A stretch of 32,544 bases of DNA from a candidate division TM6 bacterium GW2011_GWF2_32_72. Its GTDB lineage: Bacteria; Babelota; Babeliae; Babelales; CAIQNR01. Made by a program: the position numbers and the translations under genes. The stretch covers positions 1 to 32,544 of the forward strand of contig CAMCVM010000008.1 in assembly GCA_945882015.1 (NCBI GenBank), in the 5' to 3' direction. Positions 18,798-27,668 of the stretch are shown here, piece by piece. How positions within the stretch are numbered: position 1 is the stretch's first letter; each line of letters opens with the position of its first letter. The notes beneath the pieces were generated by a model that worked only from the letters and a program-made list of their open reading frames with translations, did not search any database and had not been told where the DNA came from.

Positions 18798-19757
18798 TTA
18801 TGCAAAAATAAGCCCGAACGAAATAATTAAAGCATAGATTGAACAGGTTTCTATTAATACCTGAGCAAATAAACTGGTGCGCAATAAAAGATTATAATGT
18901 TCTGGTTTAGAGCTAATCTGTTCGCATGCTTTTGCAGCAACCCTGCCTGAAGCTATTCCAACACCTAAAGTACCTAATCCCATGCAAAGTCCGCTTGAAA
19001 ACAGCGCTGAACTTTTAATAAAATCCATACCCTGAACAGGATTGATTTGCAAAATAATCAGCGCCACCAAGAGTGAAAAAATTAAGGGCGACTCAATTAA
19101 TGCTTCGCTAATTAACGTAAATGACAAAAGGCGTGAATAAGCTTGTGGATTAACTCCCATTCCTTTGCACACTTCTTTTGAAAACAGGGCAAGGCCAATT
19201 GATGGTCCAATGCTGCCAATTCCAATTGAAAGTCCGGAGCCAATTAATCGAAAAGAATCATAGATTGTTTGAACACTGGTCAACTGATTTTTAATAAATA
19301 GTCCAATAATAAAACCAAAAATAATAGGAGTTTGCATTAACGATTGTGTTAATAACATTAAGCTTTGAATTTTTTGTCCGTAAAATGGTTGGCGAGCAAC
19401 AGCACGACAGGCATATTGAGCAGGCAAGCATGCAATAAGACCAATAATTGCTCCAGAAATGCACAGTGCAAGGCCGATTGCACATTCAGCAAGGTAAACA
19501 GCGTCTTGAGTTGCTAAAGCAGTTTCAATCGGTTTTAACAGCATTAACGACATAGTCAAACCAATAATAGCTGCTGTTTCAATGAGTGCCATACCTAAAA
19601 TAAAAGTTTTTGAAATTTCTGCACGAGCGTGTGGTTGTGTATCAAGTGCTTCAAGTGCTACCAAGCTGGTCAGTCCTTGTCCAAGGCCAACTCCAAGAGC
19701 AGTTAATGCAACTGTTAATGCAACTGTGCCAAAATGTAAAAGATGGAATGTTTCCAT
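18798..19757 (-). CDS. atpE: F-type ATP synthase c subunit, fused four-hairpin (8-TM) form
   Basis: Four tandem c-type hairpins with Glu/Gln at 60, 142, 222, 303 (spacing 82/80/81 aa); lies directly downstream of atpB. Confidence 0.88.
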   Translation of the reverse strand: METFHLLHFGTVALTVALTALGVGLGQGLTSLVALEALDTQPHARAEISKTFILGMALIETAAIIGLTMSLMLLKPIETALATQDAVYLAECAIGLALCISGAIIGLIACLPAQYACRAVARQPFYGQKIQSLMLLTQSLMQTPIIFGFIIGLFIKNQLTSVQTIYDSFRLIGSGLSIGIGSIGPSIGLALFSKEVCKGMGVNPQAYSRLLSFTLISEALIESPLIFSLLVALIILQINPVQGMDFIKSSALFSSGLCMGLGTLGVGIASGRVAAKACEQISSKPEHYNLLLRTSLFAQVLIETCSIYALIISFGLIFA

Positions 19758-19759
19758 GG

Positions 19760-20506
19760 TTATTCCTCGTGAGCTATCTCAGTTGAAAGGTAGGTAAGTG
19801 AAAGCATAGCAAATACAAATGCTTGTATAAAACCTTCAAAAATACCAAAAAAGGTATAAATCAAAATACTGGTAAAAGCTCCTAAAACAGGTATAAAAGT
19901 AAGAGCCCAATGAGTAGGCATACTACCAACAGCATTCATAAAAATTTTGGTAATAACCGACCCACCTAAAAGATTTCCAAAAAGTCTAAATGATATTGAA
20001 ATAATAGAAGCAATTTTTCCTACTACATGTAAGGGAAACATCAAGAAAAATGGCTGAAAATATTCAGCAAGGTATCCTTTAATGCCATGTTTTTTAATTG
20101 CATAATAAGTTGTGTAAAAAAAACCTATTAACCCCAAGGCAAGGGTTGTGTTTAAATCATTGGTAGGTTCTTCAAAAAAGGGAATTAAGGCAATAGTGTT
20201 ACAATATAAAATGAAAATAAACAATGTTGTAATAAAGCTAAAATGAATGTAATAAAAGCGACCACCTAATGTTTGTGTGCATAAATCAATAAATGCTTTA
20301 AAAAAGCTCGTAAAAAAGAAAACGCCTAGTTTTTTGTTATTTTTTAAACAATAATTGGCAATACCAGTTGTTATTAACAGAGCAATAAAAACTGCCCAAG
20401 TGGCAATTACTGTTTGTACATTTAAGCTAAAAAACCAATGTGTAATAGACCAGTGTTCGAGCAATGGCCACGAACTTCGTTCACTTAAAAAACTAAAATC
20501 ATTCAT
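19760..20506 (-). CDS. atpB: F-type ATP synthase a subunit
   Basis: IISISFRLFGNLLGGSVI with conserved Arg, FFGIFEGFIQAFVFAMLSLTYLS; internal ATG at 20506 preferred. Confidence 0.92.
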   Translation of the reverse strand: MNDFSFLSERSSWPLLEHWSITHWFFSLNVQTVIATWAVFIALLITTGIANYCLKNNKKLGVFFFTSFFKAFIDLCTQTLGGRFYYIHFSFITTLFIFILYCNTIALIPFFEEPTNDLNTTLALGLIGFFYTTYYAIKKHGIKGYLAEYFQPFFLMFPLHVVGKIASIISISFRLFGNLLGGSVITKIFMNAVGSMPTHWALTFIPVLGAFTSILIYTFFGIFEGFIQAFVFAMLSLTYLSTEIAHEE

Positions 20507-20508
20507 AA

Positions 20509-20802
20509 TTAAGCGGCCTTTTTCTTGATAATCATTATCCAGAAGCTCACCAGGAAAGATGCTAAAACCAGTATAATGCTGACTTGCTGGCTTGACAAGA
20601 TATAGCACCATAAGGTCCCAATAAGTAGGATTCGTAACGATGCAAGAAGAAAAGCACCAAAGAATTTTTTTCGGCCAAGATTTTTAAAACGGGATTTGCT
20701 GGTTATCTGCCCAGCGTTGATCTGTTTAAAAAAAGAACAACCATAGACCGTACCAGCAACTGCCCCTAAAAAAATTGAGACTAAAAAGATAAAAAAAGTC
20801 AT
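20509..20802 (-). CDS. AtpI-like small membrane protein
   Basis: 97 aa, several predicted TM segments, located immediately upstream of atpB. Confidence 0.5.
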   Translation of the reverse strand: MTFFIFLVSIFLGAVAGTVYGCSFFKQINAGQITSKSRFKNLGRKKFFGAFLLASLRILLIGTLWCYILSSQQVSIILVLASFLVSFWIMIIKKKAA

Positions 20803-20826
20803 AGTATCGCGTAAAAACGTATAAAA

Positions 20827-22242
20827 TTATTTTTTACTATTTTTAGTATTCCAATACTCTTGTAAAATTTCATTTGAACCAGTAATAACAACTAAACCAT
20901 TACGATCATTAATCAATTTTTTTGCAGCTTCAAAAGCTTCTTTAAATGAACTGGTCATACGAGGTTTAATTTTTACATCTTTAAACGCATTTTGTACTGC
21001 TTGAGCATCTTCTAATGGATTATTACCAGCTTTTTGTTTAAGCGGGCAAATAATGACATGGCCAGTAATTTTTTTAAAGAAATAACGAACCTGTTTTGCA
21101 AAAAGTTCAGTATTTAAAGTTGTAGTGTCACAGCCAAATACAAAAGCAATATTTTTCAAAGGTTTTTGATAATGGAGTAATTTGATTCCCAATAATAAGT
21201 TTTCAAAGGCATCAATATTGTTTGCGTTGTCAAGTAAGAGAGTTGGTTTTTCTTTATCAAGTATTTGAAAACGACCAGGAAGTTCATTGAAAATTTCTTT
21301 CCAAAATTGTTCAAGTGTTTTTTTCGGATTAATTTCAAGCTCTTTTTTTGCTTGGGTTGTTGGTCTACCACGTTGTCCAGGCTTGTGAATCAATAAACTT
21401 TCTTGAGCAATAACTTCTTCTTTTTTTGTGTAAAAATTAATAAATAAATATGCGATACGTTCTGCTAAAGCAGCACAGCGGCCATGTAATTGTTCAAATG
21501 GATACGGTAATGCAACCAGCTTTCTAATAGGCATAGCCCATTGTGCTCCCACTTGTTTTGCATAGTCTGCCATAGCTTTTAAATTTGTTTTATTTTGATC
21601 AGCAGAAACTAAATGACTATTTTTAGGAATGAACGCAAGATAATTATGAATAATTTCTGTGCTGCAAGGTTCTGTAATAAACGCTTTATTATTAATCAGT
21701 CTTGTTAATGCCGTAATAGTTGGAGTACAAATTGAAACAGCATCAAAAGCAGTGATGCTTTCTGCTTCAAAAAGAGCAACATCAACATTTTGTGTAATAA
21801 AATAGTTGATAGCCATTTGTGTTAAAATTTCTCTGCTGGTAACATTAATTGATGCAGCTTGGGCAGTAGTAATGACTTCATTTGCAAGATCAGTAAATGC
21901 TTTTTGAGAAATAGTTTCTGTATCAGTACTGATTCTTTCATTATAGGTTAAAATGTGAGGATTAATAAATATCCCAACAGTCAACCCTTCTTTTTTTAAG
22001 AGTTTTGCTGCAAAATGTGCAGTCAAACTTTTTCCATTGGTTCCTGCGATCAAAATAGCGTTAATTGTTTTTGCATTATTATTAAACTGTTTATTTAATG
22101 CTTTCATACGCTCAAGAGATTTATTATCAGAAGGCAGAGCCCAGTGAGTATCTAAAAATTCAATGATTTCTTGATACGTTTTTTGCTTGCTTGTTGCAAG
22201 ATTAACCGATTCTTTTGAAGCTACTTGTTTATTTATGCTCAT
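20827..22242 (-). CDS. Mur-ligase family protein, FolC-like
   Basis: ILIAGTNGKSLTAHFAAKLLKKEGLTVGIFINPHILTYNERIS, GRFQIL..LLLDNANN. Confidence 0.75.
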   Translation of the reverse strand: MSINKQVASKESVNLATSKQKTYQEIIEFLDTHWALPSDNKSLERMKALNKQFNNNAKTINAILIAGTNGKSLTAHFAAKLLKKEGLTVGIFINPHILTYNERISTDTETISQKAFTDLANEVITTAQAASINVTSREILTQMAINYFITQNVDVALFEAESITAFDAVSICTPTITALTRLINNKAFITEPCSTEIIHNYLAFIPKNSHLVSADQNKTNLKAMADYAKQVGAQWAMPIRKLVALPYPFEQLHGRCAALAERIAYLFINFYTKKEEVIAQESLLIHKPGQRGRPTTQAKKELEINPKKTLEQFWKEIFNELPGRFQILDKEKPTLLLDNANNIDAFENLLLGIKLLHYQKPLKNIAFVFGCDTTTLNTELFAKQVRYFFKKITGHVIICPLKQKAGNNPLEDAQAVQNAFKDVKIKPRMTSSFKEAFEAAKKLINDRNGLVVITGSNEILQEYWNTKNSKK

Positions 22243-22556
22243 GATTGTTCCTTTTATTGATAAACCATACCCATTTTATGCTTCATTGCTTAATTTGAGT
22301 TTAAAACCACTTTTTTTGGTCATAAAGTATAGTTTATGCTACTGCAGGATATTGTCAAATTGATAATAATTAAAACATTATGAAACCCTTTTTTTTAATG
22401 TTTTATTTTGAAATTAATTGAAATAAAACAGAAATAAGCTTAATTTTTTTTAAATTAATAAATTTAAGGTAATTGTAAGAAATTATTTTTTCTTCAAAAC
22501 CTCTTGTGGTTTTCAGTTAGAAATTTTTAAAAATAAGCTTTTTTTAATTTTTTAGT

Positions 22557-22632
22557 AAAACCCTTGTTTTTAGGGGTTAATTTAAAGTAATATAATAAAT
22601 AAGGTTATCTATAAAAAATGGAGAAAATTATG
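22557..22632 (+). promoter_or_regulatory. Leader/promoter cassette copy 1 with TATAAT at 22591
   Basis: aaaacccttgtttttaggggttaatttaaagtaaTATAATaaataaggttatctataaaaaatggagaa, nearly identical to 25097-25165. Confidence 0.6.
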
Positions 22633-25074
22633 AGAAAATTATTCTATTATATGATTGTTATTATTTTATTGAGTCAAAATTATAAGGTTCAGGCTGCTGA
22701 TGCTAATCCTTCGAAGCCTAAAGATGCCATTGGATTCTTTATGTTCGATTCGTATGTGGAAGAATCTTCAAAAGAAGAAAGAGAAAGAATTGCACACTAC
22801 GCACAGGTTTTGAGCAAAACATTAAATAAAATTGATCGATTAAAATTTAGAGAATTAGTTCGGACAGCGAAAACCAAAGAAAAAATAATAACATTACTCA
22901 ATACTTACAATCCAGATACAGCAATTCCAGGTGTTTTTTATGCATTCATGAACATGGCAGGTCCAACAGTGAAACATAAATTTTATAAAACTAAGGAATA
23001 TCTTAAGGAATATTTTAATGAAAATCCGGAATTTAATTTAGGTATAACAGATTCTGAAGGAGATACTGTTGCTCATACTGCTGCACTAATGGGATATTAT
23101 GAAGTAATACAATTTTTAGAAGAAATCGGAAGAGAAGATTTATTCAGTGCTGTTAATCTCGAAGGTGAAACTCCTTTAATGGTAATCTTCTCAAATAATA
23201 AAGATTTTTCAAAATCGCATGTTGATATCATCAATTTATTACTGAAATATGAAGGTGCAAATATAAATAAAAAATATCAAAATGGAAATTCGATGCTTCA
23301 TATTATCGCTTCTTCTGAAGATATAAAACCAGAAATTTTAAAAAATTTTCTACAAAGGGAAGATATTATAGAAAGAAATCCAATTTTTAAGAATGTTACT
23401 CCTTTAATGGGTTTAATTAGGTTTTATCCCAGCTCCAGAGAAAAATTAAATATCTTCCTAGAAAATGCACAAAAAAATGATTTTATAAATCTAGCATTAA
23501 CAGAATCAGATCCTTTTGAATACGCTATTCTTAACAATAATATTAGTATTCCATTATTAAAAAAAATAATGGAGAAAGGTGATATTAATATTGCAACTTA
23601 TAGATCTCCTCGAGGAATGAATCCATTACAGATAGCTATTAATGCTCTTGATGAAGATAAAATTAAATTTTTTATACAATCTGGGCTTTCTATCTCTGAT
23701 AAATTTTATAAGAGCGATGATTTTGATGAAGGTACTCCTATTTTTATTTATTTAAATCGTTTGTTAGATTTAGAAAAAAAAGAAAAATCTTTACCACTAA
23801 ATTCAGCAAAAATTATTCTAACTTTATTAGGTCAGGAAAATCCTAAGAATATAATTGATAATTCTTTTAATGGTTTCAATGTTAATTTATTTCATATATT
23901 AATGAATTTAAAAGATGAAAGATTTGTAAATCAACATTTAGAAATATTACTACGCTATAGTCCTGATAATCGATTATTTAATATGCAGGAAATAATACCT
24001 ACAGATAAAAATAAATTGCTTGGCGATACCCCTTTAATGATAGCAATCAGGAACAGATATTTTTCATCAGTTGAAAAATTGTTACCCTTATCAGATTTAA
24101 GATTAATCAACGCAGAAGGTGATACTTATTTAATGCTGGCAGCAAAATTTTACGATGAAAAAATTTATAACCTGATTTTTTCTGAATTTAAAAAAAGACC
24201 TTATATGTTAGAAATCGAAAATAATAATGGTCAAACGTATCAAGAACTTATTCCTGATTATATAAGAAAAGGAAAAGCATTAATAAGGGAAGAATACAGA
24301 GCTATTATTGCAAGAAATCTTCAATTAGCAAAACAAATCAGCGAAATTGAAAAACAAGAAGAACTTGAAAAAAGAGCAGCTGCTGATAGAGCTGAGCAAA
24401 AATCGGTAAAAGCAGATACTCTTGATCAATCTGCGTCTGCAGCAGAAGTGCCACAAACAAAAACTAATGACTCGCGTTTTATAATAAAAAGAACAAAAAA
24501 GTTAAAAAAATGGAATGATGTATCAAAAATAAAAGATCAGAAAAATAGAATGAGTTATGCTGAAGATATTCTTAAAGTAGACGGCTATTTAGAAGATCCC
24601 TTAACTGAATCAGATCCTATTAGAAAAACACGTGCTCAATTTTATCAAGATTTGATTGCAAAAGGAAAATCTAAAGAAGAGGCTGTTGATCAAATTATTT
24701 TTGGGCACGCAGTTCCTTTTATTATTACCCAGATTATTTTAGAAGAATATCTGCTAACTACACCTATGTTTGGATCTGACCAGTTTGAGATTACAAATAT
24801 TCCGATTATTTATACAAAAAATGGAATAATCTATCAAGGAACTTATGAAGTATATGGCTATATTTCTTCAGATAATAGAGTTTCTATTTATCATGAACTA
24901 TTGCGTGAAATGAATAAGATAGGCGAAATATCTGGTACAAGTTCTCCAGAAGAAGAGCAGTTTAGTTGGTTAGGTAGATTTACTCATAATCAAGAAAAAC
25001 AATCAGATAGGATTAAACATATTATATATGATCAACTTACACAAAATTCTTATGAGTTTGATATTAAAAAATAA
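22630..25074 (+). CDS. Secreted ankyrin-repeat protein with unknown C-terminal domain
   Basis: Signal peptide MRKLFYYMIVIILLSQNYKVQAA; ankyrin motifs GDTVAHTAALMGYYEVIQFL, GETPLMVIFS, GDTPLMIAIRNRYFSSVEKLL; ORF track begins at 22618. Confidence 0.85.
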   Translation: MRKLFYYMIVIILLSQNYKVQAADANPSKPKDAIGFFMFDSYVEESSKEERERIAHYAQVLSKTLNKIDRLKFRELVRTAKTKEKIITLLNTYNPDTAIPGVFYAFMNMAGPTVKHKFYKTKEYLKEYFNENPEFNLGITDSEGDTVAHTAALMGYYEVIQFLEEIGREDLFSAVNLEGETPLMVIFSNNKDFSKSHVDIINLLLKYEGANINKKYQNGNSMLHIIASSEDIKPEILKNFLQREDIIERNPIFKNVTPLMGLIRFYPSSREKLNIFLENAQKNDFINLALTESDPFEYAILNNNISIPLLKKIMEKGDINIATYRSPRGMNPLQIAINALDEDKIKFFIQSGLSISDKFYKSDDFDEGTPIFIYLNRLLDLEKKEKSLPLNSAKIILTLLGQENPKNIIDNSFNGFNVNLFHILMNLKDERFVNQHLEILLRYSPDNRLFNMQEIIPTDKNKLLGDTPLMIAIRNRYFSSVEKLLPLSDLRLINAEGDTYLMLAAKFYDEKIYNLIFSEFKKRPYMLEIENNNGQTYQELIPDYIRKGKALIREEYRAIIARNLQLAKQISEIEKQEELEKRAAADRAEQKSVKADTLDQSASAAEVPQTKTNDSRFIIKRTKKLKKWNDVSKIKDQKNRMSYAEDILKVDGYLEDPLTESDPIRKTRAQFYQDLIAKGKSKEEAVDQIIFGHAVPFIITQIILEEYLLTTPMFGSDQFEITNIPIIYTKNGIIYQGTYEVYGYISSDNRVSIYHELLREMNKIGEISGTSSPEEEQFSWLGRFTHNQEKQSDRIKHIIYDQLTQNSYEFDIKK

Positions 25075-25096
25075 GGTTTATAAGGGATTAATGAAT

Positions 25097-25172
25097 AAAA
25101 CCCTTGTTTTTAGCAGTTAATTTAAAGTAATATAATAAATAAGGTTATGTATAAAAAATGGAGAATCTCATG
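25097..25172 (+). promoter_or_regulatory. Leader/promoter cassette copy 2 with TATAAT at 25131
   Basis: Differs from copy 1 at about 3 positions over about 69 nt. Confidence 0.6.
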
Positions 25173-25646
25173 AAAAAGAAAAACTTTGCTATTGTATTGT
25201 TATTGAGCCTTGCAGTTATTAATAAAGTGCAATCAATGTATGATTATGATTATCCATACCTTGATCGTCAAGCAAATTTTGATCCTTTAGTCGAGCAAGC
25301 AGATCAATTTACACAAGCACAAGAAGAAGAACTGAACAATCTTTTACCTCTATTGAAACAATCAGTTATAGATAATGATATAGATCAAGCAAGCAGAATT
25401 TTAAATCTTATGCATCAGAATCGGATTTCTATAAGTGAACCTCTTGATTCAGAAGGAAATACTGCTCTTATGTTAGCAGCTTTAGCTAGAAATTTGATGA
25501 TGGTTCAACTCTTGATTTTTAATTATTACCCAACTGACCAAGATGTACAAAATGTTTTAGATCGTCTTAATCAAGGGCAGCGATTCCCAAATGATGAAAA
25601 TCTTATCAGAACGTTAACAAATTATCGTGATGGAATTTATGAATAA
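25170..25646 (+). CDS. Small secreted protein with ankyrin-like repeat
   Basis: Signal peptide MKKKNFAIVLLLSLAVINKVQS; EGNTALMLAALARNLMMVQLL. Confidence 0.7.
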   Translation: MKKKNFAIVLLLSLAVINKVQSMYDYDYPYLDRQANFDPLVEQADQFTQAQEEELNNLLPLLKQSVIDNDIDQASRILNLMHQNRISISEPLDSEGNTALMLAALARNLMMVQLLIFNYYPTDQDVQNVLDRLNQGQRFPNDENLIRTLTNYRDGIYE

Positions 25647-25661
25647 AAAATGGAGAAGATT

Positions 25662-26087
25662 ATGAAAAAATATGTTTATAGTTTGTTACTTTTGACAGCT
25701 TTAAGTAGTCAATTACAATCAATGGATTTTGATTTTACAGAAATTGATGCCAACGAGCAGGAAGCAATGAATAATTGGCTCACTTCTCTTAACCAAGCAA
25801 TAGCTAACAATCAGAATGAGGATGCTCTTTTTATTATTAACCACCCGAGTCGAAATTTTTCCCTTAATGAAAAAGTTGATGCTCAAGGGAATACTTTACT
25901 TATGGTGGCGGTGTTGCATCATAATTTTGTTATAGTACAAGCACTTATTCAACTTGGTGTGGATAAAAATTTAACCAATAATAAAGGTCAAACAGCTTTA
26001 GATTTGGCTCATATGCATATTCAAAATAGTGATCGAACAATTATAAAATATTTAACAAAAAGTGGTGCTAGAAGATCACAAGCATAA
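25662..26087 (+). CDS. Small secreted ankyrin-repeat protein
   Basis: MKKYVYSLLLLTALSSQLQSMD signal peptide; QGNTLLMVAVLHHNFVIVQALIQLGVDKNLTNNKGQTALDLAHMH. Confidence 0.78.
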   Translation: MKKYVYSLLLLTALSSQLQSMDFDFTEIDANEQEAMNNWLTSLNQAIANNQNEDALFIINHPSRNFSLNEKVDAQGNTLLMVAVLHHNFVIVQALIQLGVDKNLTNNKGQTALDLAHMHIQNSDRTIIKYLTKSGARRSQA

Positions 26088-26118
26088 CGTTTAGAACTGA
26101 GAATAAATGGAGAAGATT

Positions 26119-26571
26119 ATGAAGAAATATGTTTATAGTTTGTTACTTTTAACAGCTTTTAGTAGTCAATTAGAATCTATGGATGCAGCTTATTGGCTAG
26201 GTGGTGGACAAGAAGTCCTTAATGCAATAGGAGCACAAGAACAAGATTTATTAGAAAACTGGCAAAATAACTATAGAGAGGCTATTAATAATCAAGATAT
26301 TGATGGAGCTATGGATAGTATAGCTTTCTTTTTAGATAGAATTGATGATCAAGCACAAATTGCAGAAGTTATGAGCTCTATTGATAATTCTCCTTTGATA
26401 TTAGCAATACAAGCAGATATGCGACCTCTTGTAAATTATATAATTGGACATCTTAATTTTATTGCTTTACCAGAGGCTGCAAATTATCTACAGACTGCTT
26501 TAGAGAGTGCACATGAGAACAATTATGGATTCACTCAGGATTTAGACAATGCTTTAGCTCTTGTGAGCTAA
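26119..26571 (+). CDS. Small secreted protein, degenerate ankyrin-like
   Basis: Signal peptide MKKYVYSLLLLTAFSSQLESMD, almost the same as the preceding gene; mature part diverged. Confidence 0.65.
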   Translation: MKKYVYSLLLLTAFSSQLESMDAAYWLGGGQEVLNAIGAQEQDLLENWQNNYREAINNQDIDGAMDSIAFFLDRIDDQAQIAEVMSSIDNSPLILAIQADMRPLVNYIIGHLNFIALPEAANYLQTALESAHENNYGFTQDLDNALALVS

Positions 26572-26604
26572 TAGAGCTTTACAAGATGAGTAGTTTTAGT
26601 TCGA

Positions 26605-27285
26605 TTAAGAGCAGTAACTAAAAACTTCAAGACATTTAATGATTGAAAACATGTGCGCAATATGAATGAGGGCTGCACACACTAGAAATGTTCCAAACGG
26701 TAATTGGAACGTGCGTGCTTTTTGTCCATACATAAGTAATAAAGCAATCCCAAATAATGATCCGGTAATTGAGCCGATTAATAATGTTTGCCAACATCCA
26801 ATTGGGCCTAGAAATGCACCAATAAAAATTAAGAGATCAATATCTCCTTGTCCTAAACTTTCTTGTCCTGTCCAACGGTATGCCAATCGTGCAGTCAATC
26901 CTAAAGTTATCAATCCGAGCAAGGCGCCAATAACACTTTCAAGCGGGGTAATCAGCAGTAGTCCACTTTGTGCTGCAAGCCAACCAAGCGGTGCTAAAAA
27001 TAACGTGACAAACCGAGAAATTAATAAGGTTTGTGCATCGGTATGGGCAGTTATCCATAATGCTAAACAGAACAAAAGATAAGTGCTTTGTGTTGCATAA
27101 TCAAGATAATTGATTGCAGGGAAAAAAAAATAAAAAAAAGAGCACGAAAGTGCAAAAAGAACCAATGCAACAGGATGCAAAAAACGATACGTAATTTTTT
27201 CTAAAGATAATAAAAAAGCAGCAAGAATGTGTGCAACCGAAGCGCAGAATAAGGCGACAGCAAAGCTTGTAAAAGCTTGAATCAC
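26605..27285 (-). CDS. Prepilin peptidase-like (A24) membrane protease
   Basis: Hydrophobic, WITAHTDAQTLLISR and SLGQGDIDLLIFIGAFLGPIGCWQ aspartate motifs; no N-terminal Cys-rich methylase domain. Confidence 0.7.
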   Translation of the reverse strand: MIQAFTSFAVALFCASVAHILAAFLLSLEKITYRFLHPVALVLFALSCSFFYFFFPAINYLDYATQSTYLLFCLALWITAHTDAQTLLISRFVTLFLAPLGWLAAQSGLLLITPLESVIGALLGLITLGLTARLAYRWTGQESLGQGDIDLLIFIGAFLGPIGCWQTLLIGSITGSLFGIALLLMYGQKARTFQLPFGTFLVCAALIHIAHMFSIIKCLEVFSYCS

Positions 27286-27653
27286 AAATCGCCTTTGCGT
27301 TTTAAATCTTCTAAAAGCTCTTCGACACGATTAGTTTTTTCTTGTGCAGCATCAAATTTAAAAGTAATGTCAGGAGTATAACGGCCATTAATTTCTTTAG
27401 CGAGCGCAGCGCGCAATGATGGCTTATACAATTTGAGTCGATTTAATTTTTCATTAAATTCTTCAACACCACCAATAGTTGCAAAAAAAACATAACAATG
27501 ACCTTTGTCAGGAGAAAGCATTACTCGATTAATGCAAAAACCTCGCAACAAAGCATCATCTAATGTTACTTGAAGAAACAGATTTGAAATAGTTCGTAAA
27601 AAAAGAGCTTCTTTTTGAGAACGTTTAATATCACTGACTCGTTTATTGTTCAT
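27282..27653 (-). CDS. rbfA: Ribosome-binding factor A
   Basis: INRVMLSPDKGHCYVFFAT, LRAALAKEINGRYTPDITFKFD; located between rpsU and the peptidase. Confidence 0.85.
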   Translation of the reverse strand: MNNKRVSDIKRSQKEALFLRTISNLFLQVTLDDALLRGFCINRVMLSPDKGHCYVFFATIGGVEEFNEKLNRLKLYKPSLRAALAKEINGRYTPDITFKFDAAQEKTNRVEELLEDLKRKGDL

Positions 27654-27668
27654 TATTAATCTAAAACA

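Noticed and set aside
22340-22560. AT-rich intergenic tract with short inverted repeats
   Set aside because: Small hairpins such as AAAACC-TCTTGT-GGTTTT are likely terminators or composition effects; not strong enough for a separate claim.
26666-27082. 138-aa + strand ORF
   Set aside because: Fully antisense to the prepilin-peptidase-like gene; composition typical of a shadow frame.
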